64,000 bases of DNA from CBDIHH01 sp965279095 (GTDB lineage Bacteria > Pseudomonadota > Alphaproteobacteria > Caulobacterales > Caulobacteraceae), in NCBI GenBank assembly GCA_965279095.1, contig CBDIHH010000005.1, positions 248,001 to 312,000 on the forward strand, in the 5' to 3' direction. Shown piece after piece: positions 33,310 through 41,611 of the stretch. Each line of letters starts with the position of its first letter. Within the stretch, counting starts at the first letter, position 1. The notes beneath the pieces were generated by a model, which saw only the letters and a program-made list of their open reading frames with translations, was not told the DNA's origin and ran no database searches. Made by a program: the position numbers and the translations under genes.

Positions 33310-34788
33310 ATGGCGTTGAAGCTGGCCATCGTCGGACGGCCCAACGTCGGCAAGTCCACTCTGTTCAACCGACTGGCCGGCAAGAAGCTGGCCATCGTCG
33401 ACGACCGGCCCGGGGTGACCCGCGATCGGCGCTTCGGCACGGGTTCGATCGGCGACCTGGACCTGGAGCTGATCGACACCGCCGGCTTCGAGGACGTCAC
33501 CGACGAGAGCCTGGAGGCGCGCATGCGCGCCCAGACCGAGCTGGCCATCGACGAATGCGACGTGGCCCTGTTCCTCATCGACGCCCGCGAGGGGGTCACG
33601 CCCCTGGACCACACCTTCGCCGAGATCCTCCGCCGCAAGGACAAGCCGGTGCTGCTGGCGGCCAACAAGGCCGAGGGCAAGGCCGGGGCCGCGGGCGCCC
33701 TGGAGGCCTTCGAACTGGGCCTGGGTGAGCCCATCGAGATCTCCGCCGAGCACGGGGAGGGGATGGCCGAGCTCTACGCCGCCCTCCTGGCGTCGGAGCC
33801 CGAGGAGGACCCCGACTACGTCCCCGACAAGGAAAACCCGATCAAGATCGCCATCGTCGGCCGCCCCAACGCCGGCAAGTCGACCCTGGTCAACCGGCTT
33901 TTAGGGGAAGAGCGCATGCTGGTGGGGCCGGAGGCCGGCATCACCCGCGACGCCATTCCCGTCGACTGGCAGTGGGACGACCGCAAGATCCGTCTGGTCG
34001 ACACCGCCGGCCTGCGTCGCAAGGCCAAGGTCCAGGAGAAGCTGGAGAAGCTCTCCACCCAGGACTCCATTCGGGCCATCACCTTCGCCGAGGTGGTGAT
34101 CCTGGTGATGGACGCCACCCACCCCTTCGAGATCCAGGACCTGCAGATCGGCGACCTGGTGGAGCGCGAGGGCAGGGCGCTGATCTTCGTGCTGTCCAAG
34201 TGGGACCTGGTGGAGGAGCCCCAGGCCCGGCTCAAGGAATTCCTCGAGGAGGCCGACCGGGTGTTGCCGCAGCTACGCGGCAGCCCCGTGGTGGCGCTGT
34301 CGGCCGAGACCGGCCGCAACATGGACCGGCTGATGCCCGCCGTGTTCAAGGTCCACGATGACTGGTCCACCAAGGTCAAGACCAAGTCCCTCAACGACTG
34401 GCTGTCGATGGCCACCCAGCGCCACCCGCCCCCCGCCGTCGGCGGCCGCCGCATCAAGCCCAAATACATGGCCCAGACCAAGGCCCGCCCGCCCACCTTC
34501 GTGCTGTTCGCCTCGCGCGCCGACGACCTGCCGGAAAGCTATCGCCGCTACCTGGTCAACAGCCTGCGCGAGAGCTTCGACCTGCCGGGCGTGCCGATCC
34601 GCCTGACCATGAAGTCGACCTCCAAGGACAACCCCTTCAAGGTCGGCGGCGGCGGCCCCAGCCACGCCTCCAAGGGCGCCCCCCCGACCCGCCGCGGCGC
34701 CCAGATCGCCAAGCGCCGCAAGGCCTCCCTGGTGTCCAAGGTCGCGCGCGCGAAGACGCCCAAGCCGAAATCGCCGCCGAAGGGTTGA
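33310..34788 (+). CDS. der: ribosome-assembly GTPase Der (EngA)
   Basis: 492 residues with two tandem GTPase domains and a KH-like C-terminal domain. First P-loop GRPNVGKSTLFNRL with DDRPGVTRDR, DTAGF and NKAE; second P-loop GRPNAGKSTLVNRL with GPEAGITRDA, DTAGLRR and SKWD. The KH-like part contains PPTFVLFASRADDLPESYRR and YLVNSLRE. The C-terminal 50 residues are Lys/Arg/Pro-rich and disordered-looking, longer than in E. coli. Der is essential for 50S subunit maturation. It follows bamB by 38 bases and is followed by a long inverted repeat. Confidence 0.97.
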   Translation: MALKLAIVGRPNVGKSTLFNRLAGKKLAIVDDRPGVTRDRRFGTGSIGDLDLELIDTAGFEDVTDESLEARMRAQTELAIDECDVALFLIDAREGVTPLDHTFAEILRRKDKPVLLAANKAEGKAGAAGALEAFELGLGEPIEISAEHGEGMAELYAALLASEPEEDPDYVPDKENPIKIAIVGRPNAGKSTLVNRLLGEERMLVGPEAGITRDAIPVDWQWDDRKIRLVDTAGLRRKAKVQEKLEKLSTQDSIRAITFAEVVILVMDATHPFEIQDLQIGDLVEREGRALIFVLSKWDLVEEPQARLKEFLEEADRVLPQLRGSPVVALSAETGRNMDRLMPAVFKVHDDWSTKVKTKSLNDWLSMATQRHPPPAVGGRRIKPKYMAQTKARPPTFVLFASRADDLPESYRRYLVNSLRESFDLPGVPIRLTMKSTSKDNPFKVGGGGPSHASKGAPPTRRGAQIAKRRKASLVSKVARAKTPKPKSPPKG

Positions 34789-34810
34789 GGGCCGCGACGC
34801 TCACCACGCC

Positions 34811-34927
34811 CGTCATCCCAGGCCTTGTGCCTGGGACCCAGACGCGTCGACGGCCCAGGTCTGATCGCCACGCACAACAGTGAAATCTCTGCGTTTCTGG
34901 GTCCTAGGCACAAGGCCTAGGATGACG
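34811..34927. repeat. long inverted repeat, 32-base arms
   Basis: Arms 34811-34842 and 34896-34927 match at 30 of 32 positions (CGTCATCC, AGGCCTTGTGCCT, GGACCCAGA), with a 53-base loop. It lies between der and the convergent SpoU-type gene. The CGTCATCC start and GGACCCAG end recur in the element at 60067. Function unknown; it may end transcription from both sides. Confidence 0.8.
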
Positions 34928-34955
34928 GCGCTTGCGTAGGCGCCGCCCATCCCGG

Positions 34956-35747
34956 CTATTCCGCCACCGTGTAGATCATGATCCCCGTGGCCACCGACAG
35001 GTTCAGGCTGTCGGCCCGGCCGCGCTGGGGGATCTTCACGGTCACATCGCAGGCGGCCGCCAGTTCCGGCGGCAGGCCCTGCTGCTCGTTGCCCATCAGG
35101 ATCAGCGTCGGGGCCGCATAGGGCGCCTGGCGATAGTCATGGGTGGCGGTCAGCAGGGTCCCCACCACCGATCCGGGCCACGACGCCCGCCACGCCAGGA
35201 ACTGGGCCACCGTCGCCTTGACCAGCGGTACGGCGAAGATCGAGCCCATGGTGGCGCGCACCGCCTCCACCGAATAGGGATCGCAGCAGTCGCCCACCAG
35301 GATCACCCCCCCGCAGCCGGCGGAATCGGCGGTCCTTACGATGGTTCCCAGGTTGCCCGGATCGCGCACGGCCTGCAGCGCCACCCAGCAGCGGGCGGCG
35401 GCGGGCTGGATCTCCTCCAGCGGCGTGAACACCTGGGCGAAGACCCCGACCACGGCCTGCGGGTTTTCCCGCCGCGAGACCTTCTCGAGGATTTCGCGGC
35501 TCACCTCGACCACCTCGCCGCCCGCGTCATAGGTGGCCTGCACCGCCCTCTGCAGCAGGGGGTGGGCGCCGGCCTCGGGACCGAACATGAGGATTTTCGG
35601 CGCATGGCCCAGGTCCACCGCCTCGATGACGATCTTCAGCCCCTCGGCCAGGAACAGGCCGGTCTGCTCGCGTTCCTTGCGCAGGTGCAGGGCCCGCACG
35701 GCCTTGACCGTGGCGTTGGCCAGGGAGGTGATCTGCCGGGCGCTCAT
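34956..35747 (-). CDS. SpoU/TrmH family RNA 2'-O-methyltransferase
   Basis: 263 residues of the SPOUT class. The N-terminal substrate-binding part has LANATVKAVRALHLRKEREQ and FLAEGLKIVIEA. The catalytic knot has RDPGNLGTIVRTADSAGCGG (motif 1 with Asn and Arg), LILMGNEQQGLPPEL (motif 2) and IPQRGRADSLNLSVATGIM (motif 3). This matches the RlmB/TrmH-like group; the exact rRNA or tRNA target cannot be read. It starts four bases inside the stop of the RlmI-like gene, so the two RNA-modification genes form an operon. Confidence 0.92.
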   Translation of the reverse strand: MSARQITSLANATVKAVRALHLRKEREQTGLFLAEGLKIVIEAVDLGHAPKILMFGPEAGAHPLLQRAVQATYDAGGEVVEVSREILEKVSRRENPQAVVGVFAQVFTPLEEIQPAAARCWVALQAVRDPGNLGTIVRTADSAGCGGVILVGDCCDPYSVEAVRATMGSIFAVPLVKATVAQFLAWRASWPGSVVGTLLTATHDYRQAPYAAPTLILMGNEQQGLPPELAAACDVTVKIPQRGRADSLNLSVATGIMIYTVAE

Positions 35748-36640
35748 GACGACCAGCGGGCGAAGAACGACAGGCCGACCTCGCGCGGACTATCGGCCTC
35801 GCGCAGGGCCAGTTCCCCCCAGTCGATGCGCCCCCCGCGATCCCCCACCGCCTGGGCCATCAGGTGCGACAGGGCGGCGCCGGAGATGCGCGTGGCGTAG
35901 GCGTTCAACAGCAGGAACGAGGCGTTGTCCGACAGCAGCTGGCCGCACAGGGCGATCATCTCGGGCAGGTGCTCGAACAGGCGCCAGACCTCGCCGGTGG
36001 GGCCGCGGCCGTAGGTGGGCGGATCCAGAATGATGCCCTCGTAGCGGGCGCCCCGGCGCACCTCGCGCTGGACGTATTTGCGGGCGTCCTCGACGATCCA
36101 GCGGACCGGCCGGTCGGCCAGCCCCGACAGGGCGGCGTTCTCCCGCGCCCAGCCCACCGCCTTCTTGGAGGCGTCTACATGGGTGACCGCCGCGCCCGCC
36201 GCGGCGCAGGCCAGGCTGGCGACCCCGGTGTAGCCGAACAGGTTGAGCACCCGGGGCGGCTCCGGCGCCGCCAGGACCCGGCTCTTCAGCCACTGCCAGT
36301 TGGCGGCCTGTTCTGGGAACACCGCCAGGTGGCGGAAGGCGGTGAAGCGGCCCAGGTAGCGGACATCCTCCCAGGCCATCGGCCAGGCCTCGGCCGGCGA
36401 GCCCGACAGGCGCCAGCGCCCGGCCTCGTCCTCGTCGGTGGGGTCGAACACCGCGTCGGCGGACTCCCACGCGGCCGCCTCCAGGGTGGGGCGCCACAGG
36501 CACTGGGGCTCGGGGCGCACCACGCGATAGGGGCCGTAGCGCTCCAGCTTGCGGCCGTCGCCGCTGTCCAGCAGGGCGTAGTCGGGCCAGGACGTGGTCC
36601 GCATCACGGCGGGCTGGTCTGCGATGAGGGGCCGGGTCAT
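35744..36640 (-). CDS. class I SAM-dependent methyltransferase, RlmI/RlmK-like
   Basis: 298 residues. The Rossmann part has VLNLFGYTGVASLACAAAGA (SAM loop), THVDASKKAVGWARENAALS and the catalytic-type IILDPPTYGRGPTGEVW. These are the marks of the RlmI/RlmK/YccW group of rRNA methyltransferases, but the N-terminal PUA domain is missing or degenerate: the first 110 residues read WPDYALLDSGDGRKLERYGP. Overlap with the TrmH-like gene (ATGA) supports an RNA-modifying role. Divergent from the dehydratase, with 101 bases between. Confidence 0.88.
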   Translation of the reverse strand: MTRPLIADQPAVMRTTSWPDYALLDSGDGRKLERYGPYRVVRPEPQCLWRPTLEAAAWESADAVFDPTDEDEAGRWRLSGSPAEAWPMAWEDVRYLGRFTAFRHLAVFPEQAANWQWLKSRVLAAPEPPRVLNLFGYTGVASLACAAAGAAVTHVDASKKAVGWARENAALSGLADRPVRWIVEDARKYVQREVRRGARYEGIILDPPTYGRGPTGEVWRLFEHLPEMIALCGQLLSDNASFLLLNAYATRISGAALSHLMAQAVGDRGGRIDWGELALREADSPREVGLSFFARWSS

Positions 36641-36741
36641 GCCCCCCGATACGCGCTGGGGCGCCCGGCCGTCCAGTGCGGCGCGGCTTTGCCCTTGTCG
36701 CCGCCGGGCCGATCCCCTCTATTGGCCCGCCCATCGCCCGG

Positions 36742-37737
36742 ATGATCAGGCCCTTGGACGACACCGCCGCTCCCGCCCTGCCGACCCTCGATGACGTGCG
36801 CGAGGCCGCCGACCGTCTCGCCGGGGTGGCCGTCGTCACCCCGCTCCTGAGCAGCGAGGCCCTCGACATCGCGGTCGGCGGCCGCGTCTTCGTCAAGGCG
36901 GAATGCTTGCAGCGCACCGGCTCGTTCAAGTTCCGCGGCGCCTACAACCGGATCAGCCGGCTGACGGCCGAGGAGCGGATGAGCGGGGTGGTCGCCTATT
37001 CCTCGGGCAACCATGGCCAGGGGGTCGCCGCCGCCGCTAGCCTCGTGGGGGTGCACGCCGTCATCGTCATGCCCGCCGACGCGCCGGAGGCCAAGATCGC
37101 CGGCACTCGCGCCCTGGGGGCCGAAGTGGTGCTCTACGATCGCCGGACCCAGTCGCGCGAGGCCATCGCCGACGCCCTGGTGGCCGAGCGCGGCGGCGCC
37201 CTGGTGCGTCCCTTCGACGATTTTCACGTCATCGCCGGCCAGGGCACCGTCGGCCTCGAGATCGTCGCCCAGATGGAGGACCAGGGCGCGGCGGCGTCCG
37301 TGCTGCTGTGTCCCGCCTCCGGCGGCGGCCTGGTCGCCGGCGTCGGCCTGGCCCTGTCGCCGCAGACGAGGGTGTACGCCGTCGAACCGGCCCTCTACGA
37401 CGACCACGCCCGCAGCCTCGCCGCGGGCCATCATGTCGAGGTGCGACCCGACGAGCCGTCGATCTGCGACGCCCTGATGGCCCCGCGCCCCGGCGACCTG
37501 ACCTTCGCCCTCAACCAGTCCCGTCTGGCGGGGGCCAAGGGCGTCAGCGACGACGAGGCGCTGGCCGCCATGGCCTTCGCCTTCCGCCATCTCAAGATCG
37601 TGCTGGAGCCCGGCGGCGCCGTGGCCCTGGCCCTGCTGCTCAGCGGTCGCGTCGACCTGGCCGGCGGCGCCGCCGTGGTGGTGGCGTCCGGAGGCAACGT
37701 CGATCCCGAGGTGTTCGCCCGCGCCCTGGCGGTGTGA
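36742..37737 (+). CDS. PLP-dependent threonine/serine dehydratase
   Basis: 331 residues, fold type II PLP enzyme without a C-terminal ACT domain, so the short catabolic or broad-specificity type. PLP Lys in RTGSFKFRGAYNR, Asn loop YSSGNHGQGVAAAASLVG, phosphate-binding glycine run PASGGGLVAGVG, and a C-terminal Ser/Gly motif VVASGGNVDP. It catalyses deamination of threonine or serine to the 2-oxo acid; serine racemase is the main alternative. The ATG at 36742 is chosen because the longer frame extends over the divergent gene's leader. No isoleucine genes are nearby. Confidence 0.88.
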   Translation: MIRPLDDTAAPALPTLDDVREAADRLAGVAVVTPLLSSEALDIAVGGRVFVKAECLQRTGSFKFRGAYNRISRLTAEERMSGVVAYSSGNHGQGVAAAASLVGVHAVIVMPADAPEAKIAGTRALGAEVVLYDRRTQSREAIADALVAERGGALVRPFDDFHVIAGQGTVGLEIVAQMEDQGAAASVLLCPASGGGLVAGVGLALSPQTRVYAVEPALYDDHARSLAAGHHVEVRPDEPSICDALMAPRPGDLTFALNQSRLAGAKGVSDDEALAAMAFAFRHLKIVLEPGGAVALALLLSGRVDLAGGAAVVVASGGNVDPEVFARALAV

Positions 37738-37753
37738 GGATATTCAACTCGCA

Positions 37754-37834
37754 TTCCCGGCGTACGCCGGGATCCAGATCCTATGGCGAAGACGTCGGCC
37801 CCTTGTGATCTGGGCCCCGGCGTACGCCGGGGAA
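37754..37834. repeat. inverted repeat built of two GGCGTACGCC palindromes
   Basis: Left arm 37754-37780 and right arm 37807-37834 pair over TTCCCGGCGTACGCCGGG and CCAGATC with few mismatches. Each arm is itself a perfect palindrome around GGCGTACGCC. The loop (CCTATGGCGAAGACGTCGG) is close to the loops of the elements at 53970 and 56684, so these are one family. It sits between convergent ends of the dehydratase and transglycosylase genes. Confidence 0.8.
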
Positions 37835-37861
37835 ACGAGAGACGATGTCCCGGCCCGCTGA

Positions 37862-39982
37862 CTAGTTCGTCCCCGGCGTCAGGTACGGCGCGCTGGTTCC
37901 CACCCCGGCGGCGTAGGGCTGCGGCCCGTAGCTCGCGTAGCCGTAGCCGCCGCGCTTGAGGTCGGCTGAGGGCGTCAGCTGCGCCTGGCCGCCGTTCAGC
38001 CGCGCCCGGTAGACCTGCATCCCCTCGATCACCCGCATCACATAGTTGCGGGTCTCCGAGAAGGGGATGCATTCGATGAAGTCGGCGGGATCGACGCTGG
38101 CCGAGCGCGGGTCGCCGCAGGCCCCGACCCACTGGGCCGGCCGCCCAGGCCCGGCGTTATAGGCCGCCGCCGCCAGCACATAGGACCCCGAGAAGGTCTG
38201 CACCATGTCCCCCAGGTAGGTGGCGCCCAGGCGCATGTTGTATTCGGGCTCGTCCAGCATCTCCGGGGCGTAGATCACGCCCTGCTTGGCGGCGACGACG
38301 CGGGCGGTGCTGGGCATCAGCTGCATCATCCCACGCGCGCCTACCCCCGAGCGAACCTTGGGGTCGAAGCCGCTTTCCTGGCGAACGATGCCAAGGATCA
38401 GGGCGGGCTCGGCCGAGCCGTTCATGGGCGGGGTGCGCAGGGGATAGCCGCGCTCGGGCAGGATGAAGCCCCGCGTGGCCGAGGCGCGCACCACGCGCAT
38501 GGCCAGGTCCTGGTCGCCGTAGCCCCGCGCCAGGTCCACCAGCAGGCCGCTCTCCTCGGCGTTGGGCAGGGTGTCGTCGAGGAACAGCACCAGGCCGCGG
38601 AACAGGTCCTTCTCGCCGGCCTCCGCCAGCAGCCGGGCCGCCTGGACCTGCTCGCGCCCCTCGAACCGCGCCCGGTCCGCCGGGGAGGCGACCGGGTCTC
38701 TGCCGAGGCTGATCTGCGTGACCCCGGCCTTCTCGGCGGCCAGTTGGCCGTAGAAGGTGGTGTAGAAGCGCGCGCCCTGGGCGTAGTAGCCCTTGGCCCC
38801 GGCCGCATCGCCCATGGCGTCGTGCGCCCGGCCGCGCCAGTAATAGGCCCGTCCCAGGGTGATGGGCGAGGATCCGGCCTTCTGCAGGTTCTCGAAATGG
38901 CGGTCGGCGAGGGTTGGGTTGCGCTGCTTGGACAGGGCCAGCCAGCCGGCGAAGAACTCGGCGTCGGCGAAGTCGCTCCCCGGCGCCAGGCCGTGGTTGT
39001 TCACCGCGTCATAGGCCGCCCGGTAGTTCTGGTCCTTCATCGCCAGGTTGAACAGCGCCCAGCGCTGCTGCCAGATCAGCTTGGCGCCCTCGTTGTGGCC
39101 CGGGGCGCGCGGGAAGTTGTCCACCAGGGCCAGGGCCATGGCGTCCTGGCCCCGGGTGCGGTAGTAGCGCGCCCGCTCGAAGGTCAGGCCGGGGTGGCTG
39201 GCGAGATTGAAGGGCAGGGCGGCGGCGATGTCCCCGGCGTTGGCGGCGCCGGCGCGGTAGGCCATCCGCGCCAGGGCCAGGGTCTGCTGGTCGCCGGGCA
39301 GCAGCGGCAGCATGTCCCGCGCCGCCGGTCCCTGCGGGCCGTAAAGCAGCATGTCCATCCGCGCCACGTGGTCGGAGGCGTCGAGCAGGTCGCCGAAGCG
39401 GGCCAGCATGGCGCGCTGGGCGTCGGCCTCGAACAAGGTGTCGCGCCAGACGCGGCGGATCAGGGTCTTGGCCTCGGCCGTCCGGCCCGCGGCGCGATAG
39501 GCCGCGGCCAGAGCCATGGCCCCCTGGGCGGACTTGGGCGCCTCACCCTGGAACCAGTCGATGGTCCGCTGCGGCGGCATGGCCGCGGTCTCGATCAGCT
39601 TCTCAGCGGCGATCTGCCGTCCGTCCGCCCGCGGCCAGCCCCACAGGTCGCGGCGCGCCTGATCCAGCTCGAAGAACGACAGCCGGTCGGGGGCGGCGTT
39701 GATCATCGCCCACAACAGGATCTTGCGGCCGATCGGATTGCCCATGCTGGCCCGGTTGGCCTGGGCGGCAGCCACGTCGCCCCGCTTGGCGGCGATCAAT
39801 CCGTCCCGCAGCAGGGAGGCGTCCTGGTCGGCCAGGGGCTGGCGAATCCCCACCGGCGGGGCGGCGAACGCAGGCGGCGGAGGCTCCGATCCCGGGGGCG
39901 GAGCGTTCTGCGCATCGGCGGCCCCATTGACGGCGACCACGCAGGCGACGCAAATCGCCGCTCTCGACCAGATGGACTGCAA
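37862..39982 (-). CDS. soluble lytic murein transglycosylase, Slt70-like
   Basis: 706 residues with a signal peptide (IWSRAAICVACVVAVNGAADAQ). A long helical superhelix follows (residues about 50-520, many YYWRGRAHDAMGD-type TPR-like pairs). The catalytic domain contains the Glu in GIVRQESGFDPKVRSGVGAR, then GMMQLMPSTARVVA, NMRLGATYLGDM and AAAYNAGPGRPAQW. It cleaves peptidoglycan strands to 1,6-anhydromuropeptides in the periplasm. The tail is Gly/Tyr/Pro-rich. Divergent from dapA with 132 bases between. Confidence 0.94.
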   Translation of the reverse strand: MQSIWSRAAICVACVVAVNGAADAQNAPPPGSEPPPPAFAAPPVGIRQPLADQDASLLRDGLIAAKRGDVAAAQANRASMGNPIGRKILLWAMINAAPDRLSFFELDQARRDLWGWPRADGRQIAAEKLIETAAMPPQRTIDWFQGEAPKSAQGAMALAAAYRAAGRTAEAKTLIRRVWRDTLFEADAQRAMLARFGDLLDASDHVARMDMLLYGPQGPAARDMLPLLPGDQQTLALARMAYRAGAANAGDIAAALPFNLASHPGLTFERARYYRTRGQDAMALALVDNFPRAPGHNEGAKLIWQQRWALFNLAMKDQNYRAAYDAVNNHGLAPGSDFADAEFFAGWLALSKQRNPTLADRHFENLQKAGSSPITLGRAYYWRGRAHDAMGDAAGAKGYYAQGARFYTTFYGQLAAEKAGVTQISLGRDPVASPADRARFEGREQVQAARLLAEAGEKDLFRGLVLFLDDTLPNAEESGLLVDLARGYGDQDLAMRVVRASATRGFILPERGYPLRTPPMNGSAEPALILGIVRQESGFDPKVRSGVGARGMMQLMPSTARVVAAKQGVIYAPEMLDEPEYNMRLGATYLGDMVQTFSGSYVLAAAAYNAGPGRPAQWVGACGDPRSASVDPADFIECIPFSETRNYVMRVIEGMQVYRARLNGGQAQLTPSADLKRGGYGYASYGPQPYAAGVGTSAPYLTPGTN

Positions 39983-40114
39983 ACCCTAAACCCCTGCCGT
40001 TGAACCAGCCCGCACGGCCCCCAATGTTGCGGGGGGATGCGACGCCAACATAATGTCCGCCTCGACTCCTAAGCCGCAACCCCGGGCGGCGCCACATCAC
40101 GGCTTGTTGCTCTC

Positions 40115-40999
40115 ATGTCACATCCTCTGTTCCGGGGCGCCATTCCCGCCCTCGTCACCCCGTTTCGCGACGGCGCCCTCGACGAGGCCGCCTTCGCGGC
40201 CCTGGTGGAGCGCCAGATCGCCGGCGGGGTCCACGGCGTGGTTCCGGTGGGCACCACGGGCGAGACCTCCACCCTCAGCCACGACGAGCACCGCCGGGTG
40301 GTCTCCCTGTGTATCGAGGTCGCCGCAGGCCGGGTCCCGGTGATCGCCGGCTGCGGCTCCAACTCCACCGACGAGGCCATCGAACTGTGCCTCTACGCTA
40401 AGCAGGCCGGCGCCCACGGCGCCCTGGTGGTCACCCCCTACTACAACCGCCCCAGCCAGGAGGGCCTGTTCCGCCACTACCAGGCGATCAACGACGCCGT
40501 GCAGATTCCCGTCCTGATCTACAACGTGCCCAGCCGCACCGCCGTGGACATCAGCAACGAGACCGTCGCGCGCCTGGCGCAGCTGCCCAATATCGTCGGG
40601 GTCAAGGACGCCACCGGCGACCTGGCGCGGGCCAGCATGATGCGGCTGGAATGCCCTGAGGACTTCGTCATGCTGTCGGGGGACGATCCCACGGCGCTCG
40701 GCTACATGGCCCACGGCGGCCACGGCTGCATCTCGGTGACCTCCAACGTCGCCCCCGAGGCCTATTGCGCCCTGATCGAGGCCTGTCTGGCCGGCGACTG
40801 GGCCGGCGCCCTGGCCCGGCAGGACCGGCTGATCCGCCTGCACAAGGCGCTGTTCCTCGACTCCTCGCCGTCGCCGACCAAGTTCGCCCTGTCGCTTCTG
40901 GGCCTGTGCGCCGAGGATGTGCGCTTGCCCGTGGCGCCCTGCGCCGAGGCCGTGCGACCGGCGATCCGCGACTGCCTGCGCGACCTGGGCCTGTTGTGA
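40115..40999 (+). CDS. dapA: 4-hydroxy-tetrahydrodipicolinate synthase DapA
   Basis: 294-residue TIM barrel of the lysine/diaminopimelate pathway, condensing pyruvate with aspartate semialdehyde. GTTGETSTL is the pyruvate-binding loop, Tyr136 lies in LIYNVPSRTAVD, and the Schiff-base Lys164 is in VGVKDATGDL. GCISVTSNVAPE is also typical. Length is usual. The stop overlaps the smpB GTG by four bases, a pair I recall as conserved in Caulobacter. Confidence 0.97.
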   Translation: MSHPLFRGAIPALVTPFRDGALDEAAFAALVERQIAGGVHGVVPVGTTGETSTLSHDEHRRVVSLCIEVAAGRVPVIAGCGSNSTDEAIELCLYAKQAGAHGALVVTPYYNRPSQEGLFRHYQAINDAVQIPVLIYNVPSRTAVDISNETVARLAQLPNIVGVKDATGDLARASMMRLECPEDFVMLSGDDPTALGYMAHGGHGCISVTSNVAPEAYCALIEACLAGDWAGALARQDRLIRLHKALFLDSSPSPTKFALSLLGLCAEDVRLPVAPCAEAVRPAIRDCLRDLGLL

Positions 41000-41463
41000 G
41001 GACGCCCGTCGTCCACAAGCTGATCGCCGAGAACCGGCGCGCCCGTTACGACTATTTCCTGGAGGACACCTTCGAGGCCGGCGTCGTGCTGACCGGCACC
41101 GAGGTCAAGGCCCTGCGCGAGGGGCGCGCCAACATCGCCGAGTCCTACGCCGCCACCGAGGGCGACGAGATCGTGCTGGTGAACGCCTACATCCCCGAAT
41201 ACGGGCCCGCCAACCGCTTCAACCACGAGCCGCGGCGGCCGCGAAAGCTGCTCCTGCACCGCAAGCAGATCTCCCGCCTGCTGGGCTCGGTCCGCCGAGA
41301 CGGTCGCACCCTGATCCCCACCAAGCTCTATTTCAACGACAAGGGCCGGGTGAAGCTCGAGCTCTGCCTGGCCAAGGGCAAGAAGCTGCACGACAAGCGC
41401 GAGGCCACCGCCGACCGCGACTGGGCCCGCGACAAGGCCCGGCTGATGCGGGACAAGGGCTGA
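40996..41463 (+). CDS. smpB: SsrA-binding protein SmpB
   Basis: 155 residues from a GTG overlapping the dapA stop (GTGA). SmpB binds tmRNA and brings it to stalled ribosomes. Family signature: IAENRRARYDYFLEDTFEAG, VLTGTEVKALREGRANIAES, HEPRRPRKLLLHRKQI and the basic C-terminal tail KLHDKREATADRDWARDKAR that mimics an anticodon stem. The tmRNA gene itself is not seen in the window. After it, 148 bases without a recognisable signal precede the autotransporter protease. Confidence 0.96.
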   Translation: MRTPVVHKLIAENRRARYDYFLEDTFEAGVVLTGTEVKALREGRANIAESYAATEGDEIVLVNAYIPEYGPANRFNHEPRRPRKLLLHRKQISRLLGSVRRDGRTLIPTKLYFNDKGRVKLELCLAKGKKLHDKREATADRDWARDKARLMRDKG

Positions 41464-41611
41464 GCCCCGCGCCGACCCGCCCAGGCCTGCGACCAAAAGC
41501 CGACAGCGGGCCGATTCGGCTCCAGGCCCCTGGCGGGGATCGCCGGCCCCGCCTAACCTGCCTTCTGAATCGCAGCCTCGTCGCCTCGCGGCGGCGTTCG
41601 GGAGATGTCGC

